Of a DNA stretch of 64,000 nt, positions 1 to 10,231 are shown in pieces (the first letter of the stretch is position 1; every line of letters starts with the position of its first letter). The translations under genes were made by a program, and so were the position numbers. The notes below the pieces were generated by a model. It was not told where the DNA came from. It did no database searches and saw nothing but the letters and a program-made list of their open reading frames with translations. This DNA is from Alteripontixanthobacter maritimus (lineage in GTDB: Bacteria > Pseudomonadota > Alphaproteobacteria > Sphingomonadales > Sphingomonadaceae): NCBI RefSeq assembly GCF_003340475.1, contig NZ_QBKA01000002.1, forward strand, positions 257,501 to 321,500, in the 5' to 3' direction.

Positions 1-1
1 G

Positions 2-2305
2 TTTGTTTCCGTCCGCGGTCTTAGTCCCGACCTCAACGCCACATCGCTGAACGGGGTTCGGTTACCTTCACCAGAAAGCGATACGCGCGGCGTCGCGCTG
101 GACGTTATCTCCAGTGACATTATCGAATCCATCGAGGTAAAAAAATCGCTGACGCCGGACATGGATGGCGACACGATCGGCGCGTCGATTGAAATCGAAA
201 CTACCAGCGCGTTCGATCGTCGCAAGGATCTGCTCACAGTCAAGGCCGAAGGCAGCTACAACGAGTTGGCCGACAGGCTCTCACCCAAAGGCAGCGTAGA
301 TTTCTCCACCCGCATCAGCGACAATTTTGGCGTGTCGGGCGGGCTTTCATATTACAATCGGGAGTTTGAAACCGATAATATCGAGGCGGATGACTGGGAG
401 CGTGATGGCGATCTCGTCTACGCTGAAGAATTCCAGTATCGCGACTATGATGTCGAACGGGAACGTATCAGTGCCACGTTGGGCCTCGATTTTCGTGCCG
501 GAGAGACAACCGAATTGTATGTTCGCGGCATATACAGCCAGTTCGACGATCAGGAATTCCGCCGCCGCCTGACCTTCGACCTCGGTGACGCCAATGCCTC
601 GGGTAGCACCGAAGCGCTGATCTTCAGCGATGACGAGGCCATCACAATCGAACGCGACATCAAGGATCGCTTCGAAAGTCAGAAAATCCGCAGCCTGACC
701 TTCGGTGGCGAAAGCAAATGGGGCGGTTGGTTCGCCGAATACTCGGCTAGCTGGGCAAAATCGACCGAGCTTGAAAATGGTAGCGTCGATCCCACCCAGT
801 TCGAGCGCGAATACGAACAGGAGGGGTTGCAGGTCGGCTTTGATGTATCCGACGCGCGCGTGCCGCTCTATTCCGTACTGGCCGATCCCGGTGACTTCTT
901 TACCCCTTCGGCATACGAACTGAACGATGTCGAATTCGTCGTCCTGTCCTCTGCGCAGGACGAGGAGTACAGCGCACAATGGGATATCGGCCGCGAATTC
1001 CTTACCGGCTCAGGAGTCTTCACCGTGCAGGGCGGCTTCAAAGGACGATGGCGCGAGAAATCGTTCGATGCGACGGTCGAGTTTTACGAAGCTGACGATT
1101 ATACACTTGCCGACGCTTTGGGTGAAGGACCGACATATCGGTTAGCCGACCTGTCCCCGCTGCCAGGCTACACTGCGGCAACTGAATTTTTTCGCGACAA
1201 TTTCGACCAGTTCGAATTTCAGGAGATCGACAGTCAATTCGATTCTGCCGTGTCCGATTTCTCGGTCGATGAGGATATCCTGGCAGGATACCTGCTGGGC
1301 CGATGGGATAGTTCCGACCTGACTGTTATTGCCGGTGTGCGGTACGAAAACACTTCGAACATCCTGCGCGGCAACGATGTTTTGCTGGTCGAGGAGGACG
1401 GAGCGTTGCCCGGTGGCGGCACTGCTCTGGACGATACCGTGATCGTGACACCTGTAGAAATCGACAAGGATTACGACCACTGGTTGCCAAGTATAAATGT
1501 CCGATATGAAGCAGCGCCGGACCTGATCTTGCGCGCTGCGACCTATCGCTCCATCGTGCGGCCCGGCCCCTTCCAGCAGGCGCCACGCATTGCCGTTGAG
1601 GAAGCCGATGACGGCGAGCGTGAGGGCGAGTTTGGCAATCCCGACCTGCTCCCCGCCGAGGCATGGAATTTCGATGCTGCGGCCGAGTATTATCTTGGTT
1701 CCAACGGCGCAATTTTCGCCTCGTTTTTCTACAAGAGCCTCGATGATTTCATCTACGAGCAGAATAGCGATGCCGGGGGGATTTTCCGCGGAGTGGCCTT
1801 CGACGAAGCGACCATCCTGAGCAACGGGCAGGATGGGGAAATCTTGGGAATAGAGTTGGGTTTCGCACAGACGCTGAAAGGTCCGTTGGATGGTATCGTA
1901 TTGCAAGCAAATTACACCTTTACCGACAGCAGCGGCGAGGTGACGACAGTCGCCAGCGATGGACCGCGCTCTATCACCCTGCCCACTACCTCGCGGCACA
2001 CTGCGAACTTCTCGCTCGGCTACGACAAGGGTCCGGTCGACGTCCGATTGTCGGGAACCTATCGCGACAGATATCTGGATGAACTGTCCGACGTGGTCGA
2101 GCTCGACCGATATGTCGACGACCATTTCCAGCTCGATCTAAGTGCGAAATACCGAATCAATGACGGCATCCAGCTCTATTACGAGTGGGTGAACATCAAC
2201 AATGCGAAATACTTTGCTTACAACGAGCTGGGCGGACGCCGTAACCTCTACCAGTTCGAGGAATACAACTGGACGATGAAATTCGGCGCGCGGGTGACAT
2301 TCTGA
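2..2305 (+). CDS. TonB-dependent outer-membrane receptor, 5' end outside window
   Basis: The open frame already runs at the left edge of the window. The first visible residues (FVSVRGLSPDLNATSLNGVR) are the middle of a TonB plug domain, so the ATG at 161 is an internal methionine and not the start. The rest is a long beta-barrel of alternating aromatic strands ending in the terminal Phe (KFGARVTF) typical of outer-membrane proteins. Family members import large or chelated ligands using TonB energy. The stop codon overlaps the ATG of the phytase gene by one base, so the two are translationally coupled. The ligand is probably the phytase substrate or a product complex, but that is inferred from neighbourhood only. 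Confidence 0.93.
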   Translation, partial: FVSVRGLSPDLNATSLNGVRLPSPESDTRGVALDVISSDIIESIEVKKSLTPDMDGDTIGASIEIETTSAFDRRKDLLTVKAEGSYNELADRLSPKGSVDFSTRISDNFGVSGGLSYYNREFETDNIEADDWERDGDLVYAEEFQYRDYDVERERISATLGLDFRAGETTELYVRGIYSQFDDQEFRRRLTFDLGDANASGSTEALIFSDDEAITIERDIKDRFESQKIRSLTFGGESKWGGWFAEYSASWAKSTELENGSVDPTQFEREYEQEGLQVGFDVSDARVPLYSVLADPGDFFTPSAYELNDVEFVVLSSAQDEEYSAQWDIGREFLTGSGVFTVQGGFKGRWREKSFDATVEFYEADDYTLADALGEGPTYRLADLSPLPGYTAATEFFRDNFDQFEFQEIDSQFDSAVSDFSVDEDILAGYLLGRWDSSDLTVIAGVRYENTSNILRGNDVLLVEEDGALPGGGTALDDTVIVTPVEIDKDYDHWLPSINVRYEAAPDLILRAATYRSIVRPGPFQQAPRIAVEEADDGEREGEFGNPDLLPAEAWNFDAAAEYYLGSNGAIFASFFYKSLDDFIYEQNSDAGGIFRGVAFDEATILSNGQDGEILGIELGFAQTLKGPLDGIVLQANYTFTDSSGEVTTVASDGPRSITLPTTSRHTANFSLGYDKGPVDVRLSGTYRDRYLDELSDVVELDRYVDDHFQLDLSAKYRINDGIQLYYEWVNINNAKYFAYNELGGRRNLYQFEEYNWTMKFGARVTF

Positions 2306-3372
2306 TGCGTGGGATCAGCAACTTGGCAGCCGCAACAGGGGCTGCGGGCCTGCTCGCCTCTTGCTCCGCAATCACCGTTAGTGGCAATCCAGCGGTACCG
2401 GTTTATGCGGTGGCGGAGACCGCGCCTGTAGGCACTGCGAACGAAGATGCGGCCGATGACCCTGCGATCTGGCGCAATGCTGCCAATCCAGCTGCGAGCC
2501 TGGTGGTGGCGACCGACAAGAAGGGCGGCCTCTACGTCTACGACCTATCCGGACAGGTGAAACATTTTTTTGCCCGCCCCGCGCTCAATAATGTCGATCT
2601 GGCCGATATGGGCAATAAAGGCGTGATTGTTTTCGCCAGCGACCGGAGCGATCTCGCCAATGCGAACATTGCGCTGTTTCGCCTGGACACTTCGAGCGGA
2701 GAATTGAGCGAGATCGCCACCCTGCCTTCCGGATCTGGTGAGGGATACGGCATTTGTGGTTACGAGAAGGACGGCCGCCTGATTGTCTATACCGCCCCCA
2801 AGGAAGGCAATATCGGCGAGTGGGAAATTGCCGTCTCGACTGCCCCGTCAATTAAACCCTTGCGTAAAATGCGCGTACCCAGCCAGCCCGAAGGATGCGC
2901 TATCGATGCACGCAATGGCAACCTCTATATCGGCGAAGAAGCAGGCGGTGTGTGGCGGTTCGCAAACGGTGCGAGCGAAGGCCAGCTCGTCGCGGCGGTA
3001 GACAACCGAAACCTGGTTGCAGACCTCGAAGGCCTGGCGCTGGTTCCAGAAGGCGAAACGGGCGGTTGGCTCTACGCGTCCAGTCAGGGCGATAACACCT
3101 ATATGCGGTACACCCTGCCGGACCTGACACCTGCGGGCAGATTCCGCATCGCCGCGGGCGTTTTCGGAAGCACTGAGGAAACCGATGGGATCGAAGCCAG
3201 GCGCGGAGACTTCGGGCCCGATTTTCCGGGCGGATTATTCGTTGCGCAAGATGGTCAGAACGGAGCGGGAGCGCAGAATTTCAAGTTCGTACCGCTAGGC
3301 GCGATCGAGAAAGCTCTCTCCGTTGGCGTCGCGCAAACGACCGTTGTCGAGAAGACCTCGGCCGGCAAATAA
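2305..3372 (+). CDS. beta-propeller phytase (3-phytase), lipoprotein
   Basis: The 355-residue product begins with a lipoprotein signal, with lipobox LLAS-C at Cys20. The mature part matches the beta-propeller phytase family: DDPAIW near the N-terminus, then DKKGGLYVYDLSG, the EGYGICGY segment, PEGCAIDARNGNLYIGEE and a late DGIEAR/GLFVAQDGQN region. These enzymes are calcium-dependent and remove phosphate from myo-inositol hexakisphosphate. Lipidation suggests it is anchored to a membrane face of the envelope. It is coupled to the upstream TonB receptor gene (overlap of one base), which fits an uptake-plus-hydrolysis pair for phytate phosphorus. No Pho-box-like site can be judged because the operon start lies outside the window. 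Confidence 0.9.
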   Translation: MRGISNLAAATGAAGLLASCSAITVSGNPAVPVYAVAETAPVGTANEDAADDPAIWRNAANPAASLVVATDKKGGLYVYDLSGQVKHFFARPALNNVDLADMGNKGVIVFASDRSDLANANIALFRLDTSSGELSEIATLPSGSGEGYGICGYEKDGRLIVYTAPKEGNIGEWEIAVSTAPSIKPLRKMRVPSQPEGCAIDARNGNLYIGEEAGGVWRFANGASEGQLVAAVDNRNLVADLEGLALVPEGETGGWLYASSQGDNTYMRYTLPDLTPAGRFRIAAGVFGSTEETDGIEARRGDFGPDFPGGLFVAQDGQNGAGAQNFKFVPLGAIEKALSVGVAQTTVVEKTSAGK

Positions 3373-3665
3373 GCCGCCAACCGGCGCAGTGATCAATGTC
3401 ATCGCGTGTCGGATCGACTTTGAAGGGTATCGACCATTACATTGCGGCGACCCCTTGGGATATTGCCCAGGCGCTTGGCGGTACGCTTCCGGTCGGTTCG
3501 GCAGTCGAAGGAACGCGGTTCGCTTTCAGGATGCCGTTGAATAATCCGACGAAAAAGCAGCAACAGGCGAACCGGTTTTTCGGAAATAGGACCAGGGAAA
3601 TTTGTGAAGCGATGCTGGCGCCGCGTTCTCTGTCTGATCGCCATGCAATTTCGATTTGGTAGCAG

Positions 3666-4697
3666 CTAGCGTTGCACGCGGCCCGAACCGTCGCCCGACA
3701 TCAGTTTTTCGACCTCCGGTACGCTGACCCGGTTGAAATCACCTAGGATCGAGTGTTTCAGGCAGCTCGCTGCAACGGCGAATTCCAGGCTTTGCTGGCG
3801 ATCGTCATAGGCGTTGAGCCCATAGATCAAGGCCGAGGCAAAGCTGTCGCCACCGCCGACGCGGTCCACGATGTCCGTCATCTCGTAGCGGCGCGAAAGC
3901 TTGAAGCCGCCGTCCCGCGTGCGCAGGCAGGCAGACCAATTATTGCGGTCTGCGCTCAGGCTTTCGCGCAGGGTAATCGCGATGGCGGCCATGCCAGGAT
4001 AGATATCGAGCACCTTTTCCGACAGCGCTTCGTACTTTGCCGTATCGAGCTCGCCCGACTCAACGTCCACATCGACCGAAATATCTAGCGACTTCTGGCA
4101 GTCTTCCTCATTCGCTATGCCGACATCCACATGTTCGACCAGATCTCGCATTACCTCGGGCGCCGTCTTGCCGTATTTCCATAATTTGCCGCGGAAGTTG
4201 AAATCGCATGACACGGTGACGCCGGCTGCCTGAGCGGCTTTCACACATTCCAGACTGACGTCGGCTGCCGACTGGCTTAGGGCCGGTGTGATGCCGGTGA
4301 TATGAAGCCATTTTGCGCCGTCGAATATAGCAGGCCAATCGAAATTTCCCGGACCAGCCTCGCAGATCGACGAACGCGCACGGTCGTAGATCACTTTGGA
4401 TGGTCTTTGGTTGGCGCCGCTTTCCAGAAAATAGATACCAACGCGGTCGCCCGAACGGCGGATGTGGCTGGTATCGACACCGAAGCGGCGCAGTTCACCG
4501 ATTGCTGCCGCCCCGATATCATTATCGGGTAGGGCCGATACAAAACCTGCATCTAAACCATAATTTGCCAGCGCCACGGCCACATTCGCTTCGCCGCCGC
4601 CGAACGTGGCTTCGAACACGGGGGACTGGAAGAACCGTTCATGGCCCTGCGTTTTCAGGCGAAGCATGATTTCGCCGAAGGACAGGAATTCGCTCAT
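3666..4697 (-). CDS. kdgK: 2-keto-3-deoxygluconate kinase (PfkB family)
   Basis: A 343-residue PfkB-family sugar kinase. The N-terminus has the FGEIMLRL strand and a [15 protein letters not shown] substrate-binding segment. Near residue 280 the [13 protein letters not shown] signature carries the catalytic Asp and anion hole. These features match KDG kinases, which phosphorylate 2-keto-3-deoxygluconate to KDPG in the cytoplasm. Its ATG overlaps the stop of the upstream secreted beta-helix gene by four bases, so the two form an operon. KDG is the common product of unsaturated-uronate breakdown, and a KduD-type dehydrogenase that makes it is encoded 10 kb away in the same locus. An Eda aldolase for the next step is not present in the window. 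Confidence 0.88.
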   Translation of the reverse strand: MSEFLSFGEIMLRLKTQGHERFFQSPVFEATFGGGEANVAVALANYGLDAGFVSALPDNDIGAAAIGELRRFGVDTSHIRRSGDRVGIYFLESGANQRPSKVIYDRARSSICEAGPGNFDWPAIFDGAKWLHITGITPALSQSAADVSLECVKAAQAAGVTVSCDFNFRGKLWKYGKTAPEVMRDLVEHVDVGIANEEDCQKSLDISVDVDVESGELDTAKYEALSEKVLDIYPGMAAIAITLRESLSADRNNWSACLRTRDGGFKLSRRYEMTDIVDRVGGGDSFASALIYGLNAYDDRQQSLEFAVAASCLKHSILGDFNRVSVPEVEKLMSGDGSGRVQR

Positions 4698-6397
4698 TTC
4701 GCGCTCCTGCCCGAAAGTCGTTGGTTGCGCTGGTAATCGTACAGGGACGGTGCCGCCGTGACACGCTCGCCCATCGATTCAGAGTACGGTTCCGGATTGT
4801 AGTCGAACAGGATTGGGCGGTTGCCAAATACACCCACGACGCGCGCTTCCGGCCCTTCAGATTTACCAACGATAGCGATTGGTGCGTCAGCTTCCACACC
4901 GCCTTCGACACGAATGTTTAGGTTCCAGATCGTGTTGTAACGGCCGTGCCCAGGTTGCCAGTAACCTGCACCGCCTGCCTTGAAGAGATCATAGAGCGGG
5001 GTGCCGTCCTCCGCCTGGTCATTCGGTGCAACGTGTACAGTTACGCTGTCATACAGGTTCTGGTGGTTGGCCCCGGCATGCTGATCGAGCGTCGGTGTGG
5101 TCCAGACTTCCGCATCGCGGTAGACCGATTTCGTGGCCTGCGTGTTGAAGCTGAGGGAGTGCTGGGTAGGGTTCATCACATCCAGCCCATCAATCAGTAC
5201 ATTGTGTACGTTGCCGACGTGGACCGCGTAATGCGCCTTGTGGTCGCCATCGGTGACGATGTTCGCAATCGTTACATTGGCCAGATCGTCGGTCAGGATG
5301 CCGCTATCGGCATTGGTCACGCGGACATCGCGGATCCAGCCATTATGGACGCCGGTGAAATAGATGCCGTTGTAGCCAGCCTCGTTATGATGCCCGAAAT
5401 AAGGATTTTCGGGGAAGGTGAGGGCGATACTCTCGATGCCGACTTCGGACAGATGGTCCCATTTGGCAAAGTACGCCGGGAGCTCCCCATTGATATCGTG
5501 CAGCAACGGGTCCGCAATCGTGACACGGTTGCCGTCGATGGCTTCGATGCGGGTCGCCTGACGCACAAGCGGCCGGTCCGGGCTTTCCCAATGACGGGCG
5601 CCAATCTTCAGGTCGGTATCACCATAGAGCGATGCAATCAGTGCGCCGTCCGGGCCGGCCCTGTTGTGCCAATGGATTTGCAGTACATCGCCTGTCGACA
5701 GTCCGCTCGCTGACCGCACTTCCAAATGGCGCTCTCCGCGTTTGGCCGAAGCGATGTCGGCCGGCTTCTCGATTTCGCGGTCGTAGCGTTTGAGGTAGGT
5801 TGCGTGACGGCCGCCGGGGACGCGGGTCCAGAGGAAACCCCCACTCCAGCTGTATTCCGAAAACAGAACGTCCAGATTGGCGCTCTTCTGCCGCTCGTAT
5901 TTGTCCTCTTCCTTCAGATAAGCGCGGATTTCAGTCAGCGCGCCGCCATCGTCGATCTGGTTCAGCGGGCGGGGCATATAAAGCTCCGTCCCATTATCAC
6001 CGCTACCCATGCCGGACAGGACAATACCGCTGCGCTCGATCCACAGGATTTCGGAAAGCTGGTAGCGCCCGCTGTCGAAGCGGACACGCACTGGCGTGTC
6101 CATGGAGTGCGCTGCGGCGAGCGCCTGTTTGATGGCAGCGCTGTCATCAATTCCGTCATCCGGCACCGCCCCATAATCTGCTACCGCAATCTCGGCGGTC
6201 ACATCGGGAATGGGCTGGATGCCGAATTCATAACCGGCGTAGGAAAAGTCCGGCAGGTAATGCCGATCGCGCGTTTCCGGGTTGGAGAGAATTTTAGGTA
6301 GATCCTGCGCGAGCACAGCTTGTGAGCTGCCTGTAAACGCCACAAACGCGCAAAATAAAGCCTTTGATGCCAGTCGCTTGCCAACAAAGTGTCGCAT
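4694..6397 (-). CDS. secreted right-handed beta-helix protein, pectate-lyase superfamily
   Basis: A 567-residue protein with a signal peptide (predicted cleavage after VLA, about residue 31). From about residue 70 it has the pectate-lyase/rhamnogalacturonase-epimerase start motif [20 protein letters not shown], followed by short repeated strand turns ([23 protein letters not shown]) typical of a parallel beta-helix. The start is supported by GAGAGG about eight bases upstream. It is the first gene of an operon with KDG kinase and is divergent from a TonB receptor. A role as polyuronate lyase or hydrolase is likely from context. I cannot assign a CAZy family or a specific linkage by eye, and an epimerase or glycosidase fold variant is possible. 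Confidence 0.7.
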   Translation of the reverse strand: MRHFVGKRLASKALFCAFVAFTGSSQAVLAQDLPKILSNPETRDRHYLPDFSYAGYEFGIQPIPDVTAEIAVADYGAVPDDGIDDSAAIKQALAAAHSMDTPVRVRFDSGRYQLSEILWIERSGIVLSGMGSGDNGTELYMPRPLNQIDDGGALTEIRAYLKEEDKYERQKSANLDVLFSEYSWSGGFLWTRVPGGRHATYLKRYDREIEKPADIASAKRGERHLEVRSASGLSTGDVLQIHWHNRAGPDGALIASLYGDTDLKIGARHWESPDRPLVRQATRIEAIDGNRVTIADPLLHDINGELPAYFAKWDHLSEVGIESIALTFPENPYFGHHNEAGYNGIYFTGVHNGWIRDVRVTNADSGILTDDLANVTIANIVTDGDHKAHYAVHVGNVHNVLIDGLDVMNPTQHSLSFNTQATKSVYRDAEVWTTPTLDQHAGANHQNLYDSVTVHVAPNDQAEDGTPLYDLFKAGGAGYWQPGHGRYNTIWNLNIRVEGGVEADAPIAIVGKSEGPEARVVGVFGNRPILFDYNPEPYSESMGERVTAAPSLYDYQRNQRLSGRSAK

Positions 6398-6444
6398 GAA
6401 TGCACCTCTCCCTATCGTTTCCCACCTTGACTATTGACGTTCAA

Positions 6445-6458
6445 TGGCACCGGTGTCA
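6445..6458. promoter_or_regulatory. operator-like palindrome TGGCACCGGTGTCA (LacI-type)
   Basis: The 14-base sequence matches the perfect palindrome TGACACCGGTGTCA at 13 positions and has a central CG, as LacI-family operators usually do. It lies in the divergent intergenic region between the lyase-kdgK operon and the TonB receptor. A closely related site lies 9 bases downstream and another lies before the isomerase gene. The likely ligand is the LacI regulator encoded at 13013-14035. Confidence 0.6.
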
Positions 6459-6466
6459 ATTATTGG

Positions 6467-6480
6467 GTTAACCGGTGTCA
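6467..6480. promoter_or_regulatory. second operator-like site GTTAACCGGTGTCA
   Basis: The right half (CGGTGTCA) is identical to the first site and the left half is degenerate. Read on the minus strand it is TGACACCGGTTAAC, which matches the site at 14080 in 13 of 14 bases. The two sites in this 140-base divergent region are 22 bases apart centre to centre, about two helical turns, which would allow cooperative binding. Confidence 0.55.
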
Positions 6481-6548
6481 TTCCTTAGCGATCGGCAACC
6501 GGAGCGAGCACAAGATTCGCAAGAGAGAATGCTTTTATGGGAGGTTAC

Positions 6549-9425
6549 ATGCGCAGTCACAGCAACTTTTTGAACGGCACCAAGCCGAATCATATACGCC
6601 TGCTGAAGTCGGCACTGCTGCTCGGCACCATGTCGCTCATTCCGCAAGGCGCGGCGATGGCGCAGGTGGGCGAACCGCAGGACACGTCGGAAGTTCTGTC
6701 GGACGACCCCAATACGATCATCGTGACTGGCGAAATTGCGCGCACCATCGAAAATTCGCTGGAAGCCAAGCGTCAACTGGATGTTATCGGCGATGCGATT
6801 GTGGGCGAGGATATCGGCGATCTGCCCGACCTTTCGGTGGCGGAAACGCTGGAGCGGATTGTCGGCGTTACGTCGGACCGGTTCAAGGGCGGCGCGTCGG
6901 AACTGTCGATACGCGGGCTGGGCGCATTCCTGGGGTCTTCCTACATCAACGGCCGCGAAGTGTCGTCCGGCAGCGATGGCCGCGATGTCAATTTCGGGCA
7001 GTTCCCGTCGGAGTTGATCAACGGGGCGATCATATACAAGTCGCAGCAGGCCAGCTTCATCGAAGGCGGCGTGTCGGGCGTGATCGAATTGCAGACCCTG
7101 CGTCCGCTCGATTATGGCAAGCAGCGCATCCAGATCCAGGCTCTCGGCGGCTATAGCGATTATGAGGATCGGGTTGTTGACGGCGATCCGTTCAACTACC
7201 GCCTGACCGCTTCCTATGTCGACCAATTCAAGCTGGGCGACGGCGATATCGGGATCGCGATCGGCGGACAGCTGCGGCGCGATACCGCACCCGAAGACAT
7301 CTACACCAGCAGTTCCACCTATCGCCCGTGCAATACGATCGAGGGTGTCGACCAGAGCAACAATTGCGCTTTCGATACCGATGCGAATGGTGTTCCGAAT
7401 GGCGCGTCGGACCAGTTCTATTTCGTTTCCAACCAGTATATTTATCGTGCGCAGGCGACCGAGGCCAACCGCGATGCGATCCTCGGCGCCGTGCAATATG
7501 CGCCGACACCCAATCTGGAAATCAACCTCGACGCGCAATATTCCTATCGCGACGATATCGAGGAGCGTGCGAACCTGGTCGTGGCCGATGGCCGCCGGGA
7601 CATCGTACCGCTCGTCATTTCCGAGACCGGGGCCTTGCTTAACTGGACGGGTGAAACCCGGTTGGAGAACCAAACAGTATATCGCCAGCGGACCGAGGAA
7701 TATGTGGGCCTAGGCGGCAATATCGAATGGCGTACCGGCCCGCTGATCCTGGCTATCGATGGTGCCTATTCGCAGACCAAACGCCGGCAGGACGAACTGG
7801 ATATGCGTATCCGGACCAACCGCCGCGTGCTTTACGAAATCGACAAGCGCGGGCTGAACGTGCCGAATTTGATCCTTACCGACGTATCGGCAGTGGAAGC
7901 CAATACCGGGCTCGCGTTCGACCTCGACAATCACGATATCTACGACAACGGCGCCCGTGCCCGTCGCCGGCTGGAGAACATCGACGACGAGATCATGGCG
8001 TTCCGGTTCGACGCAACCTACGAAATGGGCGGGTTCATCGATAGCCTGCAAGCGGGTGTCCGGTATGGCGACCGCTTCCGCCTGCATGATGACGGTATCG
8101 ACAGCTTCAATGCGGCGACCGGCGAGTTCGGCGGTTCGCTCCCACTGGTGGCCGGATATGACAGCCGCGGGGCGATCGACGCCCGGCAGGACTTCTTCAT
8201 CGTCGACGACCTTTACGAAGGCGCGGACACACCGATTGAGGGGCTGACTTTCGCAACATGGGACGCACGCGCATTGTTTGCCGCCCTTACCGGCGGCCCC
8301 GATGTCGGCCTTCCGGGCGACGGCGTGTCCACTCGCTCACCGGACGATGCCGAAGTGACCGAGAAAACCTACGCAGGGTATGTGCAGGCCAATTTCGACA
8401 CACAATTCGGGTCGGTCCCGGCGCGCGGGAATGTCGGAGTGCGCGTCATCCGTACCGACATAACATCGGTGGGTATCAGTTCCGATCTGGAAACTGCGCC
8501 CGATCCGCAGGACCCCAACTCGCTCATCATCACGAGGGTGGGCGAACCTACGGTCAATACCGAAACCAACGATTTCACCAACGTGTTGCCCAGCGCGAAC
8601 CTGATCCTGGAACTTGCACCGGACAAATTGTTGCGCCTTGCCGCCTACCGCGCGATTGCCAGGCCCGACCAGGAGGCGCTTTCCGCCGGGCTGGACTTCG
8701 ACAACGAAGCGGACCTGGGCGATCTTGGCAGTATCGTCAGTGCCAGCGGCAACCCTTTCCTCGAACCACTGAAGTCATGGAATGCCGATGTTTCGTTCGA
8801 ATGGTATGCCGGGCCGACGACTTCGCTCGCTATCGCCGGTTATGCCAAGCAACTTTCGACCGGCTTCCGCACCGATGTCACGCCGCTGACCCTGATCGTC
8901 GATGGTGCGCCGCAGCAGGTCGTCATCGGCCGCACGGTCAATTCGGACGACAAGAGCCGACTGCTCGGTTTCGAAGTCAGTGCGCAGCACAAGTTCGACT
9001 TCGGGGTGGGCTTCCAGGCCAGCTACAACTTCGCGGATTCCAACTTTGAATTTCCCGACCCGACCGTGGTGTCCGGTAACGCGATTGCTGACTTCACCCA
9101 GCCTGCAAACATTCCTGGCTATTCCAAGCATACGATGAATGCCACCGCGTTCTACGAAACGAGCAATTTCAGTGCGCGCGTGGCCTATAAATGGCGTTCG
9201 GATTATTTCAAACCGTTCCGCACAACGCAGAACCGGTTCACGGAAGATCAGGGTTTTCTGGATTTTTCAGCCAGCTACGACATTCTGAACAATCTCCAAT
9301 TGCGCTTTCAGGTGCTGAACATTCTCGACGAACCGAATGTCTTTTACCGGCCGACTCGGGACAATCTGGCGCAGTCCGATTATTCCGGAACGCGCTACTT
9401 TCTCGGCCTGCGCGGCAGGTTCTGA
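6549..9425 (+). CDS. TonB-dependent receptor of the uronate locus
   Basis: The product is 958 residues long. The ATG at 6549 is chosen over the in-frame ATG at 6537 because GGGAGG sits five bases before it. A signal peptide ends at GAAMA. A TonB-box-like stretch (NTIIVTGEI) is followed by a plug domain (LPDLSVAETLERIVGV, then the GGASELSIRGLGAFLGSSYINGR region cut here into its recognisable parts RGLGAFLGSSYINGR). A beta-barrel ends in GLRGRF with the expected terminal Phe. It resembles the receptors that import oligosaccharides in sphingomonads. Two operator-like sites lie upstream, and a hydratase-like gene and TRAP genes follow, so uptake of uronate oligomers is the likely job. Confidence 0.9.
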   Translation: MRSHSNFLNGTKPNHIRLLKSALLLGTMSLIPQGAAMAQVGEPQDTSEVLSDDPNTIIVTGEIARTIENSLEAKRQLDVIGDAIVGEDIGDLPDLSVAETLERIVGVTSDRFKGGASELSIRGLGAFLGSSYINGREVSSGSDGRDVNFGQFPSELINGAIIYKSQQASFIEGGVSGVIELQTLRPLDYGKQRIQIQALGGYSDYEDRVVDGDPFNYRLTASYVDQFKLGDGDIGIAIGGQLRRDTAPEDIYTSSSTYRPCNTIEGVDQSNNCAFDTDANGVPNGASDQFYFVSNQYIYRAQATEANRDAILGAVQYAPTPNLEINLDAQYSYRDDIEERANLVVADGRRDIVPLVISETGALLNWTGETRLENQTVYRQRTEEYVGLGGNIEWRTGPLILAIDGAYSQTKRRQDELDMRIRTNRRVLYEIDKRGLNVPNLILTDVSAVEANTGLAFDLDNHDIYDNGARARRRLENIDDEIMAFRFDATYEMGGFIDSLQAGVRYGDRFRLHDDGIDSFNAATGEFGGSLPLVAGYDSRGAIDARQDFFIVDDLYEGADTPIEGLTFATWDARALFAALTGGPDVGLPGDGVSTRSPDDAEVTEKTYAGYVQANFDTQFGSVPARGNVGVRVIRTDITSVGISSDLETAPDPQDPNSLIITRVGEPTVNTETNDFTNVLPSANLILELAPDKLLRLAAYRAIARPDQEALSAGLDFDNEADLGDLGSIVSASGNPFLEPLKSWNADVSFEWYAGPTTSLAIAGYAKQLSTGFRTDVTPLTLIVDGAPQQVVIGRTVNSDDKSRLLGFEVSAQHKFDFGVGFQASYNFADSNFEFPDPTVVSGNAIADFTQPANIPGYSKHTMNATAFYETSNFSARVAYKWRSDYFKPFRTTQNRFTEDQGFLDFSASYDILNNLQLRFQVLNILDEPNVFYRPTRDNLAQSDYSGTRYFLGLRGRF

Positions 9426-9439
9426 TCGGGCGCAAGGCT

Positions 9440-10231
9440 TTGACAATTCGCAATACGGCGCTTGCAGCAGCTCTCCCGGCCGGGCAGCGCGCGATTTCCG
9501 AAGCCTTGCTGAAGGCGAGGATGGATATGCGCGCGCTGCCCGGCTTCCCGGGGGAACTACCGGCGACCCTGGACGAAGCGTATGATGTGCAGGACGCCTC
9601 GCGGGCGAAATGGCCAGACCGGGTTGCCGGGTGGAAGGTCGGCGGTGTGCCGAGGGCATTCCTTTCGCGCTTCGACGCAAAATGGTTGTGCGGGCCAATT
9701 TTCGAACAGTCGGTGGTGCAGGTAGACAGCAACAAACGCGCGCAAATGCCCGTGTTCACGAGCGGTTTCGCGGCCATCGAACCGGAATTCGTCCTGCGGA
9801 TGGGGGAAACTGGGGACGATGACCGGCTGTTTATCGGGGCGGAGATCGCGAGCAGCCCGGTCCCCGATATCAACGACTATGGCCCCATTGCCGTCATCTG
9901 CGACTTCGGCAACAATCGCGGCCTGCTGATCGGGGACGAGATTACCGACTGGCGGGACTACGACCAACCGGTGCGGGTCGATACGGTGATCGACGGGCGA
10001 AGCGTGGGGACTAAGGAGCTGGCGAAACTGCAAACCGGCGTGGCTACGGCCCGCGAATTTCTTACAGACCATGCCGCTAGGCGGGGCTTTGCTTTGCCGG
10101 AAGGCACCTATATCTCATGCGGCGCGATTACCGGAGTGCACGAAGCCTTGGCTGGAGCGCAGTCGGCAATCGATTTCGGTGCGCTCGGCCAGTTGGAGCT
10201 GGAACTCGTCCCGGCGGCTGATACGCGCTGA
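9440..10231 (+). CDS. 2-keto-4-pentenoate hydratase-like protein (FAH superfamily)
   Basis: I place the start at the TTG at 9440, because the open frame extends back into the receptor gene and this codon lies 14 bases after the receptor stop; it gives 263 residues, the usual family length. Features include the N-terminal ARMDMRALPGFPG segment, WKVGGVP, FTSGFAAIEPEFVLRMG (acid residues of the metal site) and an IEPE-like cluster, then GLLIGDEITDWRDY and a SCGAITG end. The family acts on 2-keto-enoic acids and related substrates. Its stop overlaps the next ATG by one base, so it belongs to the TRAP operon. Its role in uronate breakdown is unclear; it may handle an unsaturated keto-acid side product. 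An ATG at 9522 is an alternative start. Confidence 0.75.
   Translation: MTIRNTALAAALPAGQRAISEALLKARMDMRALPGFPGELPATLDEAYDVQDASRAKWPDRVAGWKVGGVPRAFLSRFDAKWLCGPIFEQSVVQVDSNKRAQMPVFTSGFAAIEPEFVLRMGETGDDDRLFIGAEIASSPVPDINDYGPIAVICDFGNNRGLLIGDEITDWRDYDQPVRVDTVIDGRSVGTKELAKLQTGVATAREFLTDHAARRGFALPEGTYISCGAITGVHEALAGAQSAIDFGALGQLELELVPAADTR

Noticed and set aside
347-979. Long minus-strand frame inside the first receptor gene
   Set aside because: Shadow of the TonB receptor reading frame; no domains and no ribosome site.
3396-3662. Open frame of 88 codons between phytase and kdgK, with an 81-codon frame opposite
   Set aside because: Both frames fill a 293-base convergent gap, neither has a ribosome site or a known motif, and composition gives no clear preference. 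I see no supported gene there.
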